From Halobacterium zhouii (lineage in GTDB: Archaea; Halobacteriota; Halobacteria; Halobacteriales; Halobacteriaceae), in contig NZ_CP089593.1 in the NCBI RefSeq assembly GCF_021249405.1, positions 1,736,001 to 1,800,000 of the forward strand: a DNA stretch of 64,000 nt, written 5' to 3'. Under the pieces are notes generated by a model. It ran no database searches and was not told the origin of the DNA. It worked only from the letters and a program-made list of their open reading frames with translations. Position numbers and translations under genes: made by a program. Of the stretch, positions 52,895 to 61,546 are shown in pieces (positions within the stretch are counted from its first letter, which is position 1; each line of letters opens with the position of its first letter).

Positions 52895-53776
52895 TCAGTA
52901 GTCGTCGCGGGGTCTCACGTCCCCGACCGTCGCGTCGTCGTGTGCGTCCAGGTCGTCGGTGTAGACGGTCTCAGCGTTCACGTCCGGACCGAGCGTGACC
53001 CCGTCGCCGACGACGGTTTCGGCGCGCGTCGCGTCGAGTTCGACCGTTTCGCCCTCCACGACGCCGACCTCGAAGACGGGGTCGCCGCGGTTCAGAAGCT
53101 TCGACCCGAGCGAGGAGTCGCTCTCACGGCGTCGAACGTGGATCTGGGTGCCGCGCACGCTGTCGGCCTCGGAGTCGCCGTCGAGCGCCAGGTCGAACAC
53201 CCGCGCGTTCACGTCCTCGGCGCGGAGGCTCCCCTTCGCGGTGAGCGTTTCCGCGTTCACGTCGCCGAACTTGCCGGTGCCGTCCACGCCGAGTTCGGTG
53301 ACGTCCGTGAGTCCGCGGACCTTCCCGGTGCCGTCGAAGCGCGCGTCCGAGGCGACCAGGCTCCCGCCGACCTTCATCGTGCCATCGCTCTCGACGTGGT
53401 GGCCGTCGAGGTTGCCACCGACCTTCGTCGTGCCGTCCGCGCGCAGGTGGTCGACGCTCGCGTCGCCACCGATCTTCACGGTGCCGTCACCGCCGAGTTC
53501 GTCCGCGGCAACGTCGCCGCCGAACTTCCCTGTGCCGTCTACTTCGACGGTCTCCGCGCGCACGTTGCCCTCGATTTTCACAGTGCCGTCGACGTCGAGT
53601 TCACCGACGTCGGCGTGTCCGCCCACCTTCCCGGTGCCGTTGATGCTGGCTGCGCCCGCGTAGAGGTCCTCCGAGACCTTCCCCGTGCCGTTGACGCGGA
53701 ACTCCTCGACGTCCACGGTGTCGTACTTGCCTGTGCCGTCGATGCGGATGGTGTCGCCACGAACTGTGTCTCCCAT
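52895..53776 (-). CDS. Bactofilin-like polymer-forming protein (halofilin candidate)
   Basis: 293 aa, start ATG 53776. Consists of about 12 short beta-helix turns such as VDGTGKFGGDVAADEL, GDGTVKIGGDASVDHL and RADGTTKVGGNLDGHHV, each ~18 residues with a conserved DGTGK/V core, then a less regular C-terminal third with a basic segment (HVRRRESDSSLGSKL). No transmembrane helix. Bactofilins polymerise into filaments; haloarchaeal halofilins shape the cell. It is divergent from the next gene. Assignment to the halofilin group is inference. Confidence 0.78.
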   Translation of the reverse strand: MGDTVRGDTIRIDGTGKYDTVDVEEFRVNGTGKVSEDLYAGAASINGTGKVGGHADVGELDVDGTVKIEGNVRAETVEVDGTGKFGGDVAADELGGDGTVKIGGDASVDHLRADGTTKVGGNLDGHHVESDGTMKVGGSLVASDARFDGTGKVRGLTDVTELGVDGTGKFGDVNAETLTAKGSLRAEDVNARVFDLALDGDSEADSVRGTQIHVRRRESDSSLGSKLLNRGDPVFEVGVVEGETVELDATRAETVVGDGVTLGPDVNAETVYTDDLDAHDDATVGDVRPRDDY

Positions 53777-53888
53777 ACCACCTCGTGCGACGGGCGAGCA
53801 TATGAGTCTTGCGCTGAATGTGAGTTGTGTGTGAGTCCAGTGTGAGCCGATGCGCACATTTATTGCCGTGGGGTGCCTCGGCCCGAGT

Positions 53889-54599
53889 ATGAGCCGACAG
53901 ATCCGGATCAGCATCGAGGACGACGAAGTGTTCGAGCGGTTGAAGCGCCGGAAGGACGCCCTCGACCTCTCGTGGGAGGACGCGCTCCGCCGCGGCCTGC
54001 GCGACAGCGCCGAACCGCCGCGCGGGAAGCGCCCGAAGAGCCGGTCACACGAGCACTCCGCGTCCAGTTCACGACCGGACCCCCGCCACGAACACGACCG
54101 TGAGCGGCGTGGCGAACGCGGCCACGGCGAGCGTCGCTCGCGCGAGAACCCGTCGCCGTTCGACCCCGACTTCGGCGAGCGCATCGCGAGCCAGGTGCTT
54201 TCCTCGGTGAGCGAGTCGGTTCCCGGGTTCGTCGGCGAACCGCTCGACCAGGAGATCAACAGGCTAGAAGACGCCGAAGACGCCGAACTCGTGCTCGGCG
54301 AGGGCGAGGGCGAACGCGTCCCGCTCCGCGTCGCCCTGCACACCGGCGCGGACGGCCTAAACGTCGAGGTCGTCGCGGTTCGTAGTGGGAAGGGAACCGA
54401 GGAGATGAACCGCTTCGCGGACGGCGCGCGTGGCAGGGTCGCGCGCCGGTTCGCGCAGGGTGAAACGGCGACGCTCGAACTCGACGCCGGCGAGGAGACC
54501 TACGACGTCCGCCCGGAGCTCACGTGGGCGCGCGGCCCCGACGGCGCCCCCACGGTCACGGACGTCGCCGTCCGCGAGGTCGTCTTCGAGGAGAGCTAA
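53889..54599 (+). CDS. Uncharacterised protein with RHH-like N-terminus
   Basis: 236 aa from ATG 53889. Residues ~1-45 (QIRISIEDDEVFERLKRRKD, LSWEDALRRGLRDS) look like a ribbon-helix-helix DNA-binding fold. A ~55-residue Arg/His/Glu-rich linker follows, then a C-terminal beta-rich domain (RVALHTGADGLNVEVVAVRS; GETATLELDAGEETYDVRPE). No family recognised with certainty. A TTTATT box 25-30 nt before ATG suggests leaderless transcription. Divergent from the bactofilin gene and followed one base later by the next gene. Confidence 0.68.
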   Translation: MSRQIRISIEDDEVFERLKRRKDALDLSWEDALRRGLRDSAEPPRGKRPKSRSHEHSASSSRPDPRHEHDRERRGERGHGERRSRENPSPFDPDFGERIASQVLSSVSESVPGFVGEPLDQEINRLEDAEDAELVLGEGEGERVPLRVALHTGADGLNVEVVAVRSGKGTEEMNRFADGARGRVARRFAQGETATLELDAGEETYDVRPELTWARGPDGAPTVTDVAVREVVFEES

Positions 54600-54600
54600 G

Positions 54601-54852
54601 ATGCTGGAACTCCTCACTGTAGACATGGGCGAGTTCACCGACCGCCACGTCGGCAAGCGCGTGTACAACCAGGACGGCGGCTACGTCGCTGACGTGGTCG
54701 ACGTCCGGAACGGCGATCTCTACGTGGAAGTCGCGGCGGGCGCAGACGACGAGACGACCGACCACCTCCACTGGGAGGACGCCGGCCCGCACCACCTCCG
54801 CGACCAGTACGTCTCGAACGTCAACGAGGAGACGGTGCGGCTGAACGTCTGA
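54601..54852 (+). CDS. Small protein, PRC-barrel-like
   Basis: 83 aa from ATG 54601, one base after the preceding stop (TAAG ATG), so certainly in an operon with it. Strands such as VGKRVYNQDGGYVADVVDVR and NGDLYVEVAAGADDETTDHL resemble a PRC-barrel/SH3-like fold used in RNA or photosystem assembly proteins. Ends YVSNVNEETVRLNV. Function unknown. Confidence 0.7.
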   Translation: MLELLTVDMGEFTDRHVGKRVYNQDGGYVADVVDVRNGDLYVEVAAGADDETTDHLHWEDAGPHHLRDQYVSNVNEETVRLNV

Positions 54853-54893
54853 ATCGTTCTCCTGTCAGCCAGACCACCCCTATTTTTCGGCAC

Positions 54894-55226
54894 TCACGCG
54901 CCGTGCGCGCTCGACGTCACCTGTAGTCCCGCGATGCCGGCGATTATCAGCAGGATGCAGCCGAGTCTGAGCGCCGACGCGGACTCGTCGAAGAGGTAGA
55001 TGCCGGCGATAGCTGTCGTCACCGCGCCGATGCCCGTCCACACCGCGTACGCCGTCCCGACCGGGAGGTCCTGGACGGCCTGCGCGAGCAGGTAGACCGA
55101 GACGGCCATCGCCGCGAGCGTGAGCGCGGACGGCACGAGCTTCGAGAAGCCGCCGGTGTACGCGAGCCCCACCGCCCACACGGATTCGAAGACGCCAGCC
55201 ACGAACAACAAGAGCCACGGAGACAT
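54894..55226 (-). CDS. Small multidrug resistance (SMR/EmrE-SugE) transporter
   Basis: 110 aa, four transmembrane helices. The proton/substrate-binding Glu14 is in [19 protein letters not shown]. Later segments [20 protein letters not shown] and the terminal [14 protein letters not shown] match the SMR dimer interface. Start ATG 55226 (MSPWLLLF) is favoured over upstream ATG 55256. Exports cationic drugs or, in the SugE/Gdx branch, guanidinium; the Gly/Glu context (FESVWAVGL) favours the Gdx branch. Converges with the small gene at 54601. Confidence 0.88.
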   Translation of the reverse strand: MSPWLLLFVAGVFESVWAVGLAYTGGFSKLVPSALTLAAMAVSVYLLAQAVQDLPVGTAYAVWTGIGAVTTAIAGIYLFDESASALRLGCILLIIAGIAGLQVTSSAHGA

Positions 55227-55266
55227 ACCCACGGCGAGACGCGCCAGCACCCTCAACGCGTCGAAG

Positions 55267-55929
55267 TCAGTGGTCCGCGAGCACGCGGCCCAGGTCGTGA
55301 TAGAGGTAATGGGCGAGCGTTCCCGTCAGGCCGAGGTCCGCAAACCGGCGGCCGGACGTCTCCACGAGCACGTCAGGGCAGTACCCGGTGTCGAACTCAC
55401 GGGCGAGCGCGCGGCTGAACGCGGTGTCCTCGTTCCCCACGGCCGGGTAGCCGCCGACCGCGTCGAACGCCGACCGGCGAACGAACGTGTTGAATCCAGG
55501 GAGGATGGGTAGACGGAGGCGCGGGAACACGCGGTTGACGACGACCTGCATCGCCTTCCCGCGGCGAACCCCGGTGACGCGACAGCGCGAGGACGCCGCG
55601 GCCAGGCCCTCGCTCTCGACGAAGCGGAGCATTCGGTCGAGGTACCGGGCGCGTACCGTGGTGTCCGCGTCCACGAACGCCAGCCAGTCGCCGTTCGCGG
55701 CCCGCGCACCGGCGTTCCGGCCTGCGGCGATGCCTCGCTCGTCCGCGGCCACCACGCGCGCGCCGGCGGCCCGCGCGATCTCTCTGGTTCCGTCCGTGCT
55801 GTCGCCGTCCGCCACGACCACCTCGTACTTCACGTTCGTGTCGAGCGCGCGGACGCTGCCCAGCGTCGCCGGGAGGTATCCGGCCTCGTTCCGAGCGGGA
55901 ATCACGACACTCACTGTCGGAGACGCCAC
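55267..55929 (-). CDS. Glycosyltransferase family 2
   Basis: 220 aa, cytoplasmic GT-A enzyme. [20 protein letters not shown] is the nucleotide-sugar motif, [15 protein letters not shown] gives DxD, and [20 protein letters not shown] matches acceptor regions. A weak hydrophobic C-terminus ([14 protein letters not shown]) may associate with the membrane. Resembles dolichol-phosphate-type or lipid-linked sugar transferases. Start ATG 55929. Sugar and acceptor unknown; no glycan cluster is adjacent. Confidence 0.83.
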   Translation of the reverse strand: MASPTVSVVIPARNEAGYLPATLGSVRALDTNVKYEVVVADGDSTDGTREIARAAGARVVAADERGIAAGRNAGARAANGDWLAFVDADTTVRARYLDRMLRFVESEGLAAASSRCRVTGVRRGKAMQVVVNRVFPRLRLPILPGFNTFVRRSAFDAVGGYPAVGNEDTAFSRALAREFDTGYCPDVLVETSGRRFADLGLTGTLAHYLYHDLGRVLADH

Positions 55930-55992
55930 GCCTAGGCCGGCGGTCGCCGAAAGAATAGCTCTTCTGCCGGCGGTCCGCTCCGGGAATCCGAC

Positions 55993-57183
55993 TCAGTTCG
56001 TGGAGACGATCTCGACGACGTCCCGCGCGTCGAGTTGGTGACTCGACGCGATCTGCCGATTCGCGCGGCAGTCCTTCGCGTGCAGGAAGCCGTCGCCGAT
56101 ATCCGAATGGATGTGGTACGCGAAGTCCTCGGCGGTCGCGCCCGCCGGGAGCAAGAACACGTCCGGAAGGACGCGCCCGTCGGCCGTCCCCAGACCGTTG
56201 GCGGACCCCGGGAACACGGGGATGACGCCGAGTTCCTCGAACAGCGCGGTTTCGAGCGCCTGCTGGACGCCGGTGCCGTCGAACTCGCCCACGAACTCGC
56301 GGATCGACTCGAGGCCCGCGGCCTGCTCGTCGCTCACGTCGCCCGTGATGTCGAAGTCGTCGTCTCCCGGCCGGTAGTCGACCACGTCGTCCTCGGCGGC
56401 CTGCTTGAGCGCCTTCTCCGCGTGCGCGCTCGCCGACACGAACGTCAGGTGGTCGTAGTCGGGGTCCTCGGTGATCTCCGCCCAGTTGGCCTGGGCTTCG
56501 GGCGTGTCCATCTTGTTCGCCGCGACGACCATCGGCTTCGTTCGCTTGCGGATCTCGCGGGCGAGGTCCATGCGGTCGTCGGCGTCCCACTCGTCGGGGT
56601 CGAGACCGAGGCCGACGGCGAGAATGATCTGCTTGATCTCGTCCTCGTTCGTGCGGAACGCGCTCATCTGCTCGGCGAGTTCGGTCTCGACGTCGGTCTC
56701 GACCATGTGCTGGCTCTCGTAGCGCTCGATGCCCTTCTCCAGGATGTCGAGATACCACTGGTCGAGTTCGTCCTCCAGGAAGTCGATGTCCTCCCGGGGG
56801 TCGTGGCCCTCCGTCGTCTCGCCCTCGATGTCCGTCTTCCCCGAGAAGTCCACGACGTGGACGAGCACGTCGGCCTCGTTGAGGTCGGTGAGGAACTGGT
56901 TGCCTAGGCCCTTCCCCTCGTGGGCGCCCGGAATCAGGCCTGCGACGTCGACGAGTTTGGTCGGCACGAACCGCGTGCCGTCCTGGCAGAACCCCGTCGA
57001 CGGCGTGCAACTCTCGTCGAACTCGGGCGCCGCGCAGTCCACGCGCACGTACGCCTCCCCGATTGCCGGGTCGATGGTGGTGAACGGGTACGCGCCCTCC
57101 GGCACGTCGTTCATCGTCGCCGCGTTGAAGAACGTGGACTTCCCCACGGAGGGTTTGCCCACGAGACCGATGTTGTAACTCAT
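55993..57183 (-). CDS. ychF: Redox-regulated ATPase YchF/OLA1-like (Obg family)
   Basis: 396 aa. P-loop GLVGKPSVGKSTFFNAATMN at residues 6-25, the second switch DVAGLIPGAHEGKGLGNQFL, NKxD-type VVAANKMDTPEAQANWAEIT, and a C-terminal TGS domain (HIHSDIGDGFLHAKDCRANR). YchF prefers ATP over GTP and associates with the ribosome. Archaeal forms are slightly longer than bacterial (~363 aa) because of a helical insertion around the G4 motif. Starts ATG 57183. Firm assignment. Confidence 0.95.
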   Translation of the reverse strand: MSYNIGLVGKPSVGKSTFFNAATMNDVPEGAYPFTTIDPAIGEAYVRVDCAAPEFDESCTPSTGFCQDGTRFVPTKLVDVAGLIPGAHEGKGLGNQFLTDLNEADVLVHVVDFSGKTDIEGETTEGHDPREDIDFLEDELDQWYLDILEKGIERYESQHMVETDVETELAEQMSAFRTNEDEIKQIILAVGLGLDPDEWDADDRMDLAREIRKRTKPMVVAANKMDTPEAQANWAEITEDPDYDHLTFVSASAHAEKALKQAAEDDVVDYRPGDDDFDITGDVSDEQAAGLESIREFVGEFDGTGVQQALETALFEELGVIPVFPGSANGLGTADGRVLPDVFLLPAGATAEDFAYHIHSDIGDGFLHAKDCRANRQIASSHQLDARDVVEIVSTN

Positions 57184-57335
57184 TGGGAGAGTGGAAACGG
57201 TTCGTCCCTAAACGGATTTCTACCTGCTCGCCGTCTGCGAATCGGTCTCACAGACCTTCGATGGCCGAGGAATCAACCGGTAACAGAGAGGGAATGGAAC
57301 GGCTTTCGAGGCGTTTGAGACGGTGAGAGCCTCGA

Positions 57336-57995
57336 TTACGCGAGTTCGTGCAGGTCGTCCAGACCGTCGAGTTCGTAGTCGGGATTCACACTCAGTTCCA
57401 GTCCGTCGCGGTGGTCGCGCCAGATGAACGCCGAATCCGTGCCGGCGTTGTGCGCGGCCTCGACGTCCGTTTCGCTGTCGCCGACGAACAGCGCGCGGTG
57501 GGGGTCGACGTCGAGGTCGGCGAGCGCGCGCTCGAGGTAGTGGGCGTTCGGCTTCTTCTTCGTGAGGCTGGCAATCTCCATCTCGCGGCCGTAGTGGGTG
57601 TCGAAGTCGCCGCGGATGTCGTGGAAATCGAGGATAGCCTCGATGGTACGGTGCTGATTCGTGGAGACGATACCGCGGGACGCGTCGAGCGCGCGCACAG
57701 CGTCGTAGTCCTCGTAGAGGGGTTTTCGACCGTCTTCCATGTCGGCGACCTGTGCTCGGGAGAACGCGAGGTCGCGTTCGTACCAGAGGTCGTCGGGGTC
57801 GACACCGTGGGCCGTGCAGGCGGCGTCCAGGTCGGCGGGCGTCGCGTGCATCGTCAACTCCTCGACGTGGTCGGGGTGCGGGTCGTCCACGCCGACCGCT
57901 GCGAAGCCCTCGCGGGTGGCATCCCGGAGCACGTCCAGGGGCGTCGGGTGCGTGAGTACGCCGTCGTTGTCGAAGATGACCGCGTCGTAGTTCAC
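57336..57995 (-). CDS. HAD-superfamily hydrolase
   Basis: 219 aa from GTG 57995; an earlier in-frame ATG would read through an intergenic region with a poor protein start. Motif I AVIFDNDGVLTHP (Asp9, Asp11; the middle residue is Asn), motif II GIVSTNQHRTI, motif III Lys in LTKKKPNAHYLER and motif IV ALFVGDSETDVEAA. Cap is of phosphoglycolate phosphatase type. Substrate not assigned. Preceded by about 150 nt separating it from ychF, same strand. Confidence 0.85.
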   Translation of the reverse strand: MNYDAVIFDNDGVLTHPTPLDVLRDATREGFAAVGVDDPHPDHVEELTMHATPADLDAACTAHGVDPDDLWYERDLAFSRAQVADMEDGRKPLYEDYDAVRALDASRGIVSTNQHRTIEAILDFHDIRGDFDTHYGREMEIASLTKKKPNAHYLERALADLDVDPHRALFVGDSETDVEAAHNAGTDSAFIWRDHRDGLELSVNPDYELDGLDDLHELA

Positions 57996-58143
57996 AGACC
58001 GGGGTTCACAACGCCCCGGCAAAGGCGTTTCGTGGCGCCCGGACGGCCGGTTTGGGCGGACGGACGCGGCGGCGAACCCGGAGAATCCGGTTGGCGTCAC
58101 CGGGTGGCGACAGTTCTTAATGGAGTCGCGCCAATGTGGGTGC

Positions 58144-58965
58144 ATGAACCGCCGCACGTTCCTCGGGGCAAGTTCGGGTGCGCTCGCCACGCTCGCGGGC
58201 TGCCTCGGTGGCGGCACCAACGCTGCCGCTCGACCCATCAAACACCCCGGCAACCTCGAAACCACGTTTCACGCGAACGGCGACTACCCCTCCGACAACG
58301 ACTACTCAGACGGCTTCCCGCCGGAGTACGGACAACAGGCGAACGAGCGAAGCGTCGACGAGTCGACGTTCTCCCAGCTCTCGACGAACGGCGAGTCCGT
58401 CACACTCGTTCCCATCGACGTCGCTCACTACTGGCACCAGCGCCAGTCCGCCAGGTTCGTCGACGCGCGCGGCCAGCGCCAGTACGAGCGCTCGCACGTC
58501 TTCGGGTCGGTCCTGAGCCCTGCGGTCAAGAACTCCCAGGGCGGCCCCATCGAGGGGTGGCCGAAAGACGACCGGGTCGTGTGTTACTGCGGGTGTCCCC
58601 ACCACCTCTCTTCGATCCGCGCGGCGGGCCTCCAGAAGAGCGGGTTCTCGAACGTCTACGTCATCGACGAGGGGTTCGGCGAGTGGCGCGGTCGCGGCTA
58701 CCCGATGCGCGGCACGAGTTTCGCGGCTCCGGAGAACGCCGTCATCGAGGGCGACGTCGCCGCGCAGTACGCCGGCGAGTACGTGTGGGCGACCAACCCG
58801 GCGTCGGGCCAGCAGGAGGCCGCGCCGATACGCGAGGACGGCTCGTTCGAACTCCACCTCTACTTCTCTGGCATGAACGACGAGATGCCGATCCGCGTGA
58901 GCGGCCCGTCCTTCGAGGTCACGCGACCGCTCGGCGAGCTCACAGCGGCGGTGCTGACGCCGTAA
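58144..58965 (+). CDS. Tat-exported rhodanese-like lipoprotein
   Basis: 273 aa. Tat signal MNRRTFLGASSGALATLAGC with twin Arg and a lipobox (LAGC), so it is anchored to the outer face of the membrane. A rhodanese domain (residues ~85-200) has its active Cys in VVCYCGCPHHLSSIR. A C-terminal beta domain (~205-273, SFELHLYFSGMNDEMPIRVS) is additional. Probably transfers sulfur or handles disulfides at the surface. Start ATG 58144 defines the Tat motif well. Confidence 0.88.
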   Translation: MNRRTFLGASSGALATLAGCLGGGTNAAARPIKHPGNLETTFHANGDYPSDNDYSDGFPPEYGQQANERSVDESTFSQLSTNGESVTLVPIDVAHYWHQRQSARFVDARGQRQYERSHVFGSVLSPAVKNSQGGPIEGWPKDDRVVCYCGCPHHLSSIRAAGLQKSGFSNVYVIDEGFGEWRGRGYPMRGTSFAAPENAVIEGDVAAQYAGEYVWATNPASGQQEAAPIREDGSFELHLYFSGMNDEMPIRVSGPSFEVTRPLGELTAAVLTP

Positions 58966-59029
58966 GCCGGGCGGTCTCTCGCTCGGGAGAGCAGGTCCTT
59001 TTACACCGACGCCGTGCATTCAGAGAGCC

Positions 59030-59704
59030 ATGGGAGACACAGTGGTCGTCACCGGAGCGTCGGGCGGCGTCGGCGCGGCGGTCGTGCGCGCGTTCGCCGG
59101 GCAGGGCGACACCGTCGTCGCGGCGGGCTACGACCGGGACGCCGTCGAGTCGGTCGCCGCCGACGCTGGCGCCGTCGCGGTTCGCACCGACGTGCGCGAC
59201 GAGTACGACGTCGAGCGACTGATGGAGCAGGCGTCGCGGGCGGGCGAGGCGTCCGGCGTCGACGTCGTCGTGCCGTGTGCGGCGGTCGACCACAGCGGCG
59301 GGTCCGGACCGCCACTCGGCGAGGAGTCGTACAGCGGGTTCGACGACACGATCCGCACGAACGTCCGCGGTGTGTTCGCGGCGGTCCGCGAGGCGCTCCC
59401 GCACATGCCCGCGGACGGGCGCGTGGTGATTCCGACCGAGCGCGTGGCCCGCGACCCTGAACCCGGACGCGGATCGTTCGCCGTCTCGAAGGCGGCCGTC
59501 GAGGGCGTGATGGGGCAGTTCTCGGTGGATTGCGAACAGGCTGTCGGCTGCGTCGACCCCGGCGAGGTGAACACTGGTATCCACGGCGGCGGTGGCCGGA
59601 AACCCGCCGACGTCGCGGGGCTGTTTACGTGGGCGGCGTCCGTCCCTGGGGCACTCGACGGACGCGTTCTCGACGCCGATGACTGGGAAGACGCGGCCGA
59701 GTGA
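59030..59704 (+). CDS. SDR-family protein with altered catalytic site
   Basis: 224 aa Rossmann oxidoreductase. Cofactor motif TVVVTGASGGVGAAVVRAF at residues 4-22, NVRG at 111-114, but the catalytic YxxxK reads SFAVSKAAVEG with Phe150 replacing Tyr and Lys154 kept; the usual Ser is not clear either (VVIPTERVARDP). Length is short for SDRs. It may be a non-catalytic binding protein, or use a different residue. Starts ATG 59030, 64 nt after the rhodanese gene. Confidence 0.8.
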   Translation: MGDTVVVTGASGGVGAAVVRAFAGQGDTVVAAGYDRDAVESVAADAGAVAVRTDVRDEYDVERLMEQASRAGEASGVDVVVPCAAVDHSGGSGPPLGEESYSGFDDTIRTNVRGVFAAVREALPHMPADGRVVIPTERVARDPEPGRGSFAVSKAAVEGVMGQFSVDCEQAVGCVDPGEVNTGIHGGGGRKPADVAGLFTWAASVPGALDGRVLDADDWEDAAE

Positions 59705-59741
59705 GGCGCGCTGTCGGTCACCGCCGCCACGACCGACAGAG

Positions 59742-59749
59742 TATTAAAA
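59742..59749 (+). promoter_or_regulatory. TATA-like box of the ZIP transporter gene
   Basis: TATTAAAA lies 24-31 nt before the ZIP gene ATG at 59773, consistent with a leaderless promoter in an AT-rich patch. Confidence 0.5.
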
Positions 59750-59772
59750 TCCGAGCCAGAATTAATAACCAG

Positions 59773-60633
59773 ATGTCTGTCACGCAGTCAGCCGTCGCAG
59801 CACGCGCCCGCACGTCACGACTTGGCACCGCGAGCGCGCTCGTATTCGCCGCGCTCTCGGCGTACGTGCTCGTGTTCGCGCCAGCGCCGAAACTCCTCGG
59901 CATCGCGTGGGTCGCGTTCGTCGGCATGGCGGGCGCCGCCGCACTCGGCGCGCGCGCCGGCGCCGAACACCCCACTGGCCTCGTCTGGGGGTACGGCCTC
60001 GCCAGCGGCGCGATGGTCACCAGTTCCGCCGTCTTCCTCGTCCCGCAGGCCATCGGCTACGCCGCGAAACCCGGCGGCTTCGGCGTCGCCGCCGGCATCC
60101 TCACCGGGTTCGGCGCGCACACCATCGGCCACCGACTCACGCACCGCAACCTGCCACTCGACCGCACGTCCGCGGAACTCACCGCGCACGCGCTCACGGC
60201 CGGCGCCATCATCGGCGTCGTCTACACCGCGATGCCGGACCTCGGCCCCCTGCTCGGCCTCGCCATCGTCTCGCACAAGGGGCCCGCGGGCTACGCCGCC
60301 GCGCGCCGCCTCGCCGCCGACGACCACTCCGCGACGATGCTACTGCTCCCCGCCTCCGGCGTCGGCCTCGCCGCGCTCGCGGTCAGCCTCCTCTCGTTCC
60401 CGACGAACCCCACCCTCCTCGCCGTCGTCTTCGGGTTCGCCGCCGGCATCTTCCTCCACGTCGCCATGGACTTCCTCCCGCACTGCGAGACCGGCAGCGA
60501 CGTCCACGACGCCGTCACCCGCACCGGCCACGAGCACGACCACGACCTGCTCGACCGCCTGCGCATCCAGGCAGTGCTCTCGACGGCCCTCGGCGGTCTC
60601 GCGGTGCTCGCGGCGTTCCTGCTGGTTCAGTGA
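59773..60633 (+). CDS. ZIP-family metal transporter
   Basis: 286 aa with about eight hydrophobic segments. Family features: the His-containing first metal helix ELTAHALTAGAIIGVVYTAM and LGLAIVSHKGPAGYAAARRL, where the usual H-x-x-P-E-G reads HKGPAG, so the Glu is replaced by Ala. A His/Glu-rich segment HCETGSDVHDAV and GHEHDHDLL near the C-terminus could chelate metal. Substrate may be Zn2+, Fe2+ or Mn2+. The start ATG 59773 fits a leaderless promoter. Confidence 0.8.
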   Translation: MSVTQSAVAARARTSRLGTASALVFAALSAYVLVFAPAPKLLGIAWVAFVGMAGAAALGARAGAEHPTGLVWGYGLASGAMVTSSAVFLVPQAIGYAAKPGGFGVAAGILTGFGAHTIGHRLTHRNLPLDRTSAELTAHALTAGAIIGVVYTAMPDLGPLLGLAIVSHKGPAGYAAARRLAADDHSATMLLLPASGVGLAALAVSLLSFPTNPTLLAVVFGFAAGIFLHVAMDFLPHCETGSDVHDAVTRTGHEHDHDLLDRLRIQAVLSTALGGLAVLAAFLLVQ

Positions 60634-60655
60634 AGCATCCGATCCTTACGCCAGG

Positions 60656-61007
60656 TTAGAAGCTTCGGGCATCTGTCCAAGCGACCCCAAGAATTCCAGA
60701 AGCAAATGATATCGTTAGCAAGAGCAACCCCAACTGTTGGTACACAGGCAGGAAATAGCCGCTCAGGAGGGCGATAATCAGCGAAAACACCCCGAAGGAG
60801 CGACCGTATTCATATGACTTGGTTGATGCTCTTAATAATGGCAAGAAGTTCAGAATAGTTACCCCCCCAGAGCAAAATTGGTGACGGGTTTCCCAATGCT
60901 TGCAGTAGATCTGCTCTTGGGCTAACATTAAGACCCCACAAAATGCCGGTCACGAGACCATACGGGACAAGGACTGTGTCCCAGAGTAATTCTGCATCCT
61001 TCGACAT
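60656..61007 (-). pseudogene. Low-GC membrane protein gene interrupted at a G7 tract
   Basis: From ATG 61007, MSKDAELLWDTVLVPYGLVT opens a hydrophobic protein, but the frame runs into a stop at 60810 after the tract of seven G (minus strand; 60862-60868). Removing one G joins the frame to a second one ending at 60656 and gives about 116 aa with up to four helices (for example GVFSLIIALLSGYFLPVYQ). The region is clearly AT-richer than its surroundings. Could be phase variation, decay, or a sequencing slip. No family recognised. Confidence 0.6.
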
Positions 61008-61218
61008 ACTGAGCTCATAGTTGAGTGGTCTACAAAGCCGTACGGGTAGCGAAATTTTTTGGAGACTATTTCCATTCTACATTCAATTTTGGTGTTCCTC
61101 CAGTTTCTCCGCGATAGAATCAACGAACTACGACACCGTTTCTTGAATCGTGTCCTGCCTGTGGCTCAGAGCGCTTCAACGTGAAAATTCTGCATTCGCC
61201 GTCGGCCCGCCGCGTTCG

Positions 61219-61539
61219 CTAACTGTACCCGCGCCAGCGAGCGCCACACTCCTGGCATTTGAAAAAGCGCGTCGGCGGTTCGTCCGCGCTCCCCGTCTGC
61301 TTGATGGTGTACCAGGCCTCGTCGTGGCCACACTCCGGACAGACCTCGTCAGCCGTCGGCTTGCCCTCGAAGTTCGCGTCCTCCTCCGTCTCGATGACGT
61401 CGCTGGTGTCCTGGCCCTTCGTGGAGACGAACTCGGCGGCGCGGTCCTCGTCGGTCGCCGCGCTGTACCCGCAACTCGAGCACACCATCTCCCCGTCCTG
61501 CTTGTGCATCATCGACCCACACTCGTCGCAGAACTGCAT
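61219..61539 (-). CDS. tfs: Transcription factor S (TFS, archaeal TFIIS-like)
   Basis: Rescues stalled RNA polymerase by stimulating transcript cleavage. 106 aa from ATG 61539; two zinc ribbons: CDECGSMM with CSSCG (residues 4-23), and CPECGHDE with CQECGARW (67-98). The acidic tip Asp86-Glu87 in TGSADEPPTRFF, needed to reach the polymerase active site, is present, so the protein should be cleavage-competent. A longer start at 61578 is less likely. Lies 7 nt after the upstream gene: a three-gene operon. Confidence 0.94.
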   Translation of the reverse strand: MQFCDECGSMMHKQDGEMVCSSCGYSAATDEDRAAEFVSTKGQDTSDVIETEEDANFEGKPTADEVCPECGHDEAWYTIKQTGSADEPPTRFFKCQECGARWRGYS

Positions 61540-61546
61540 GGTCGAA

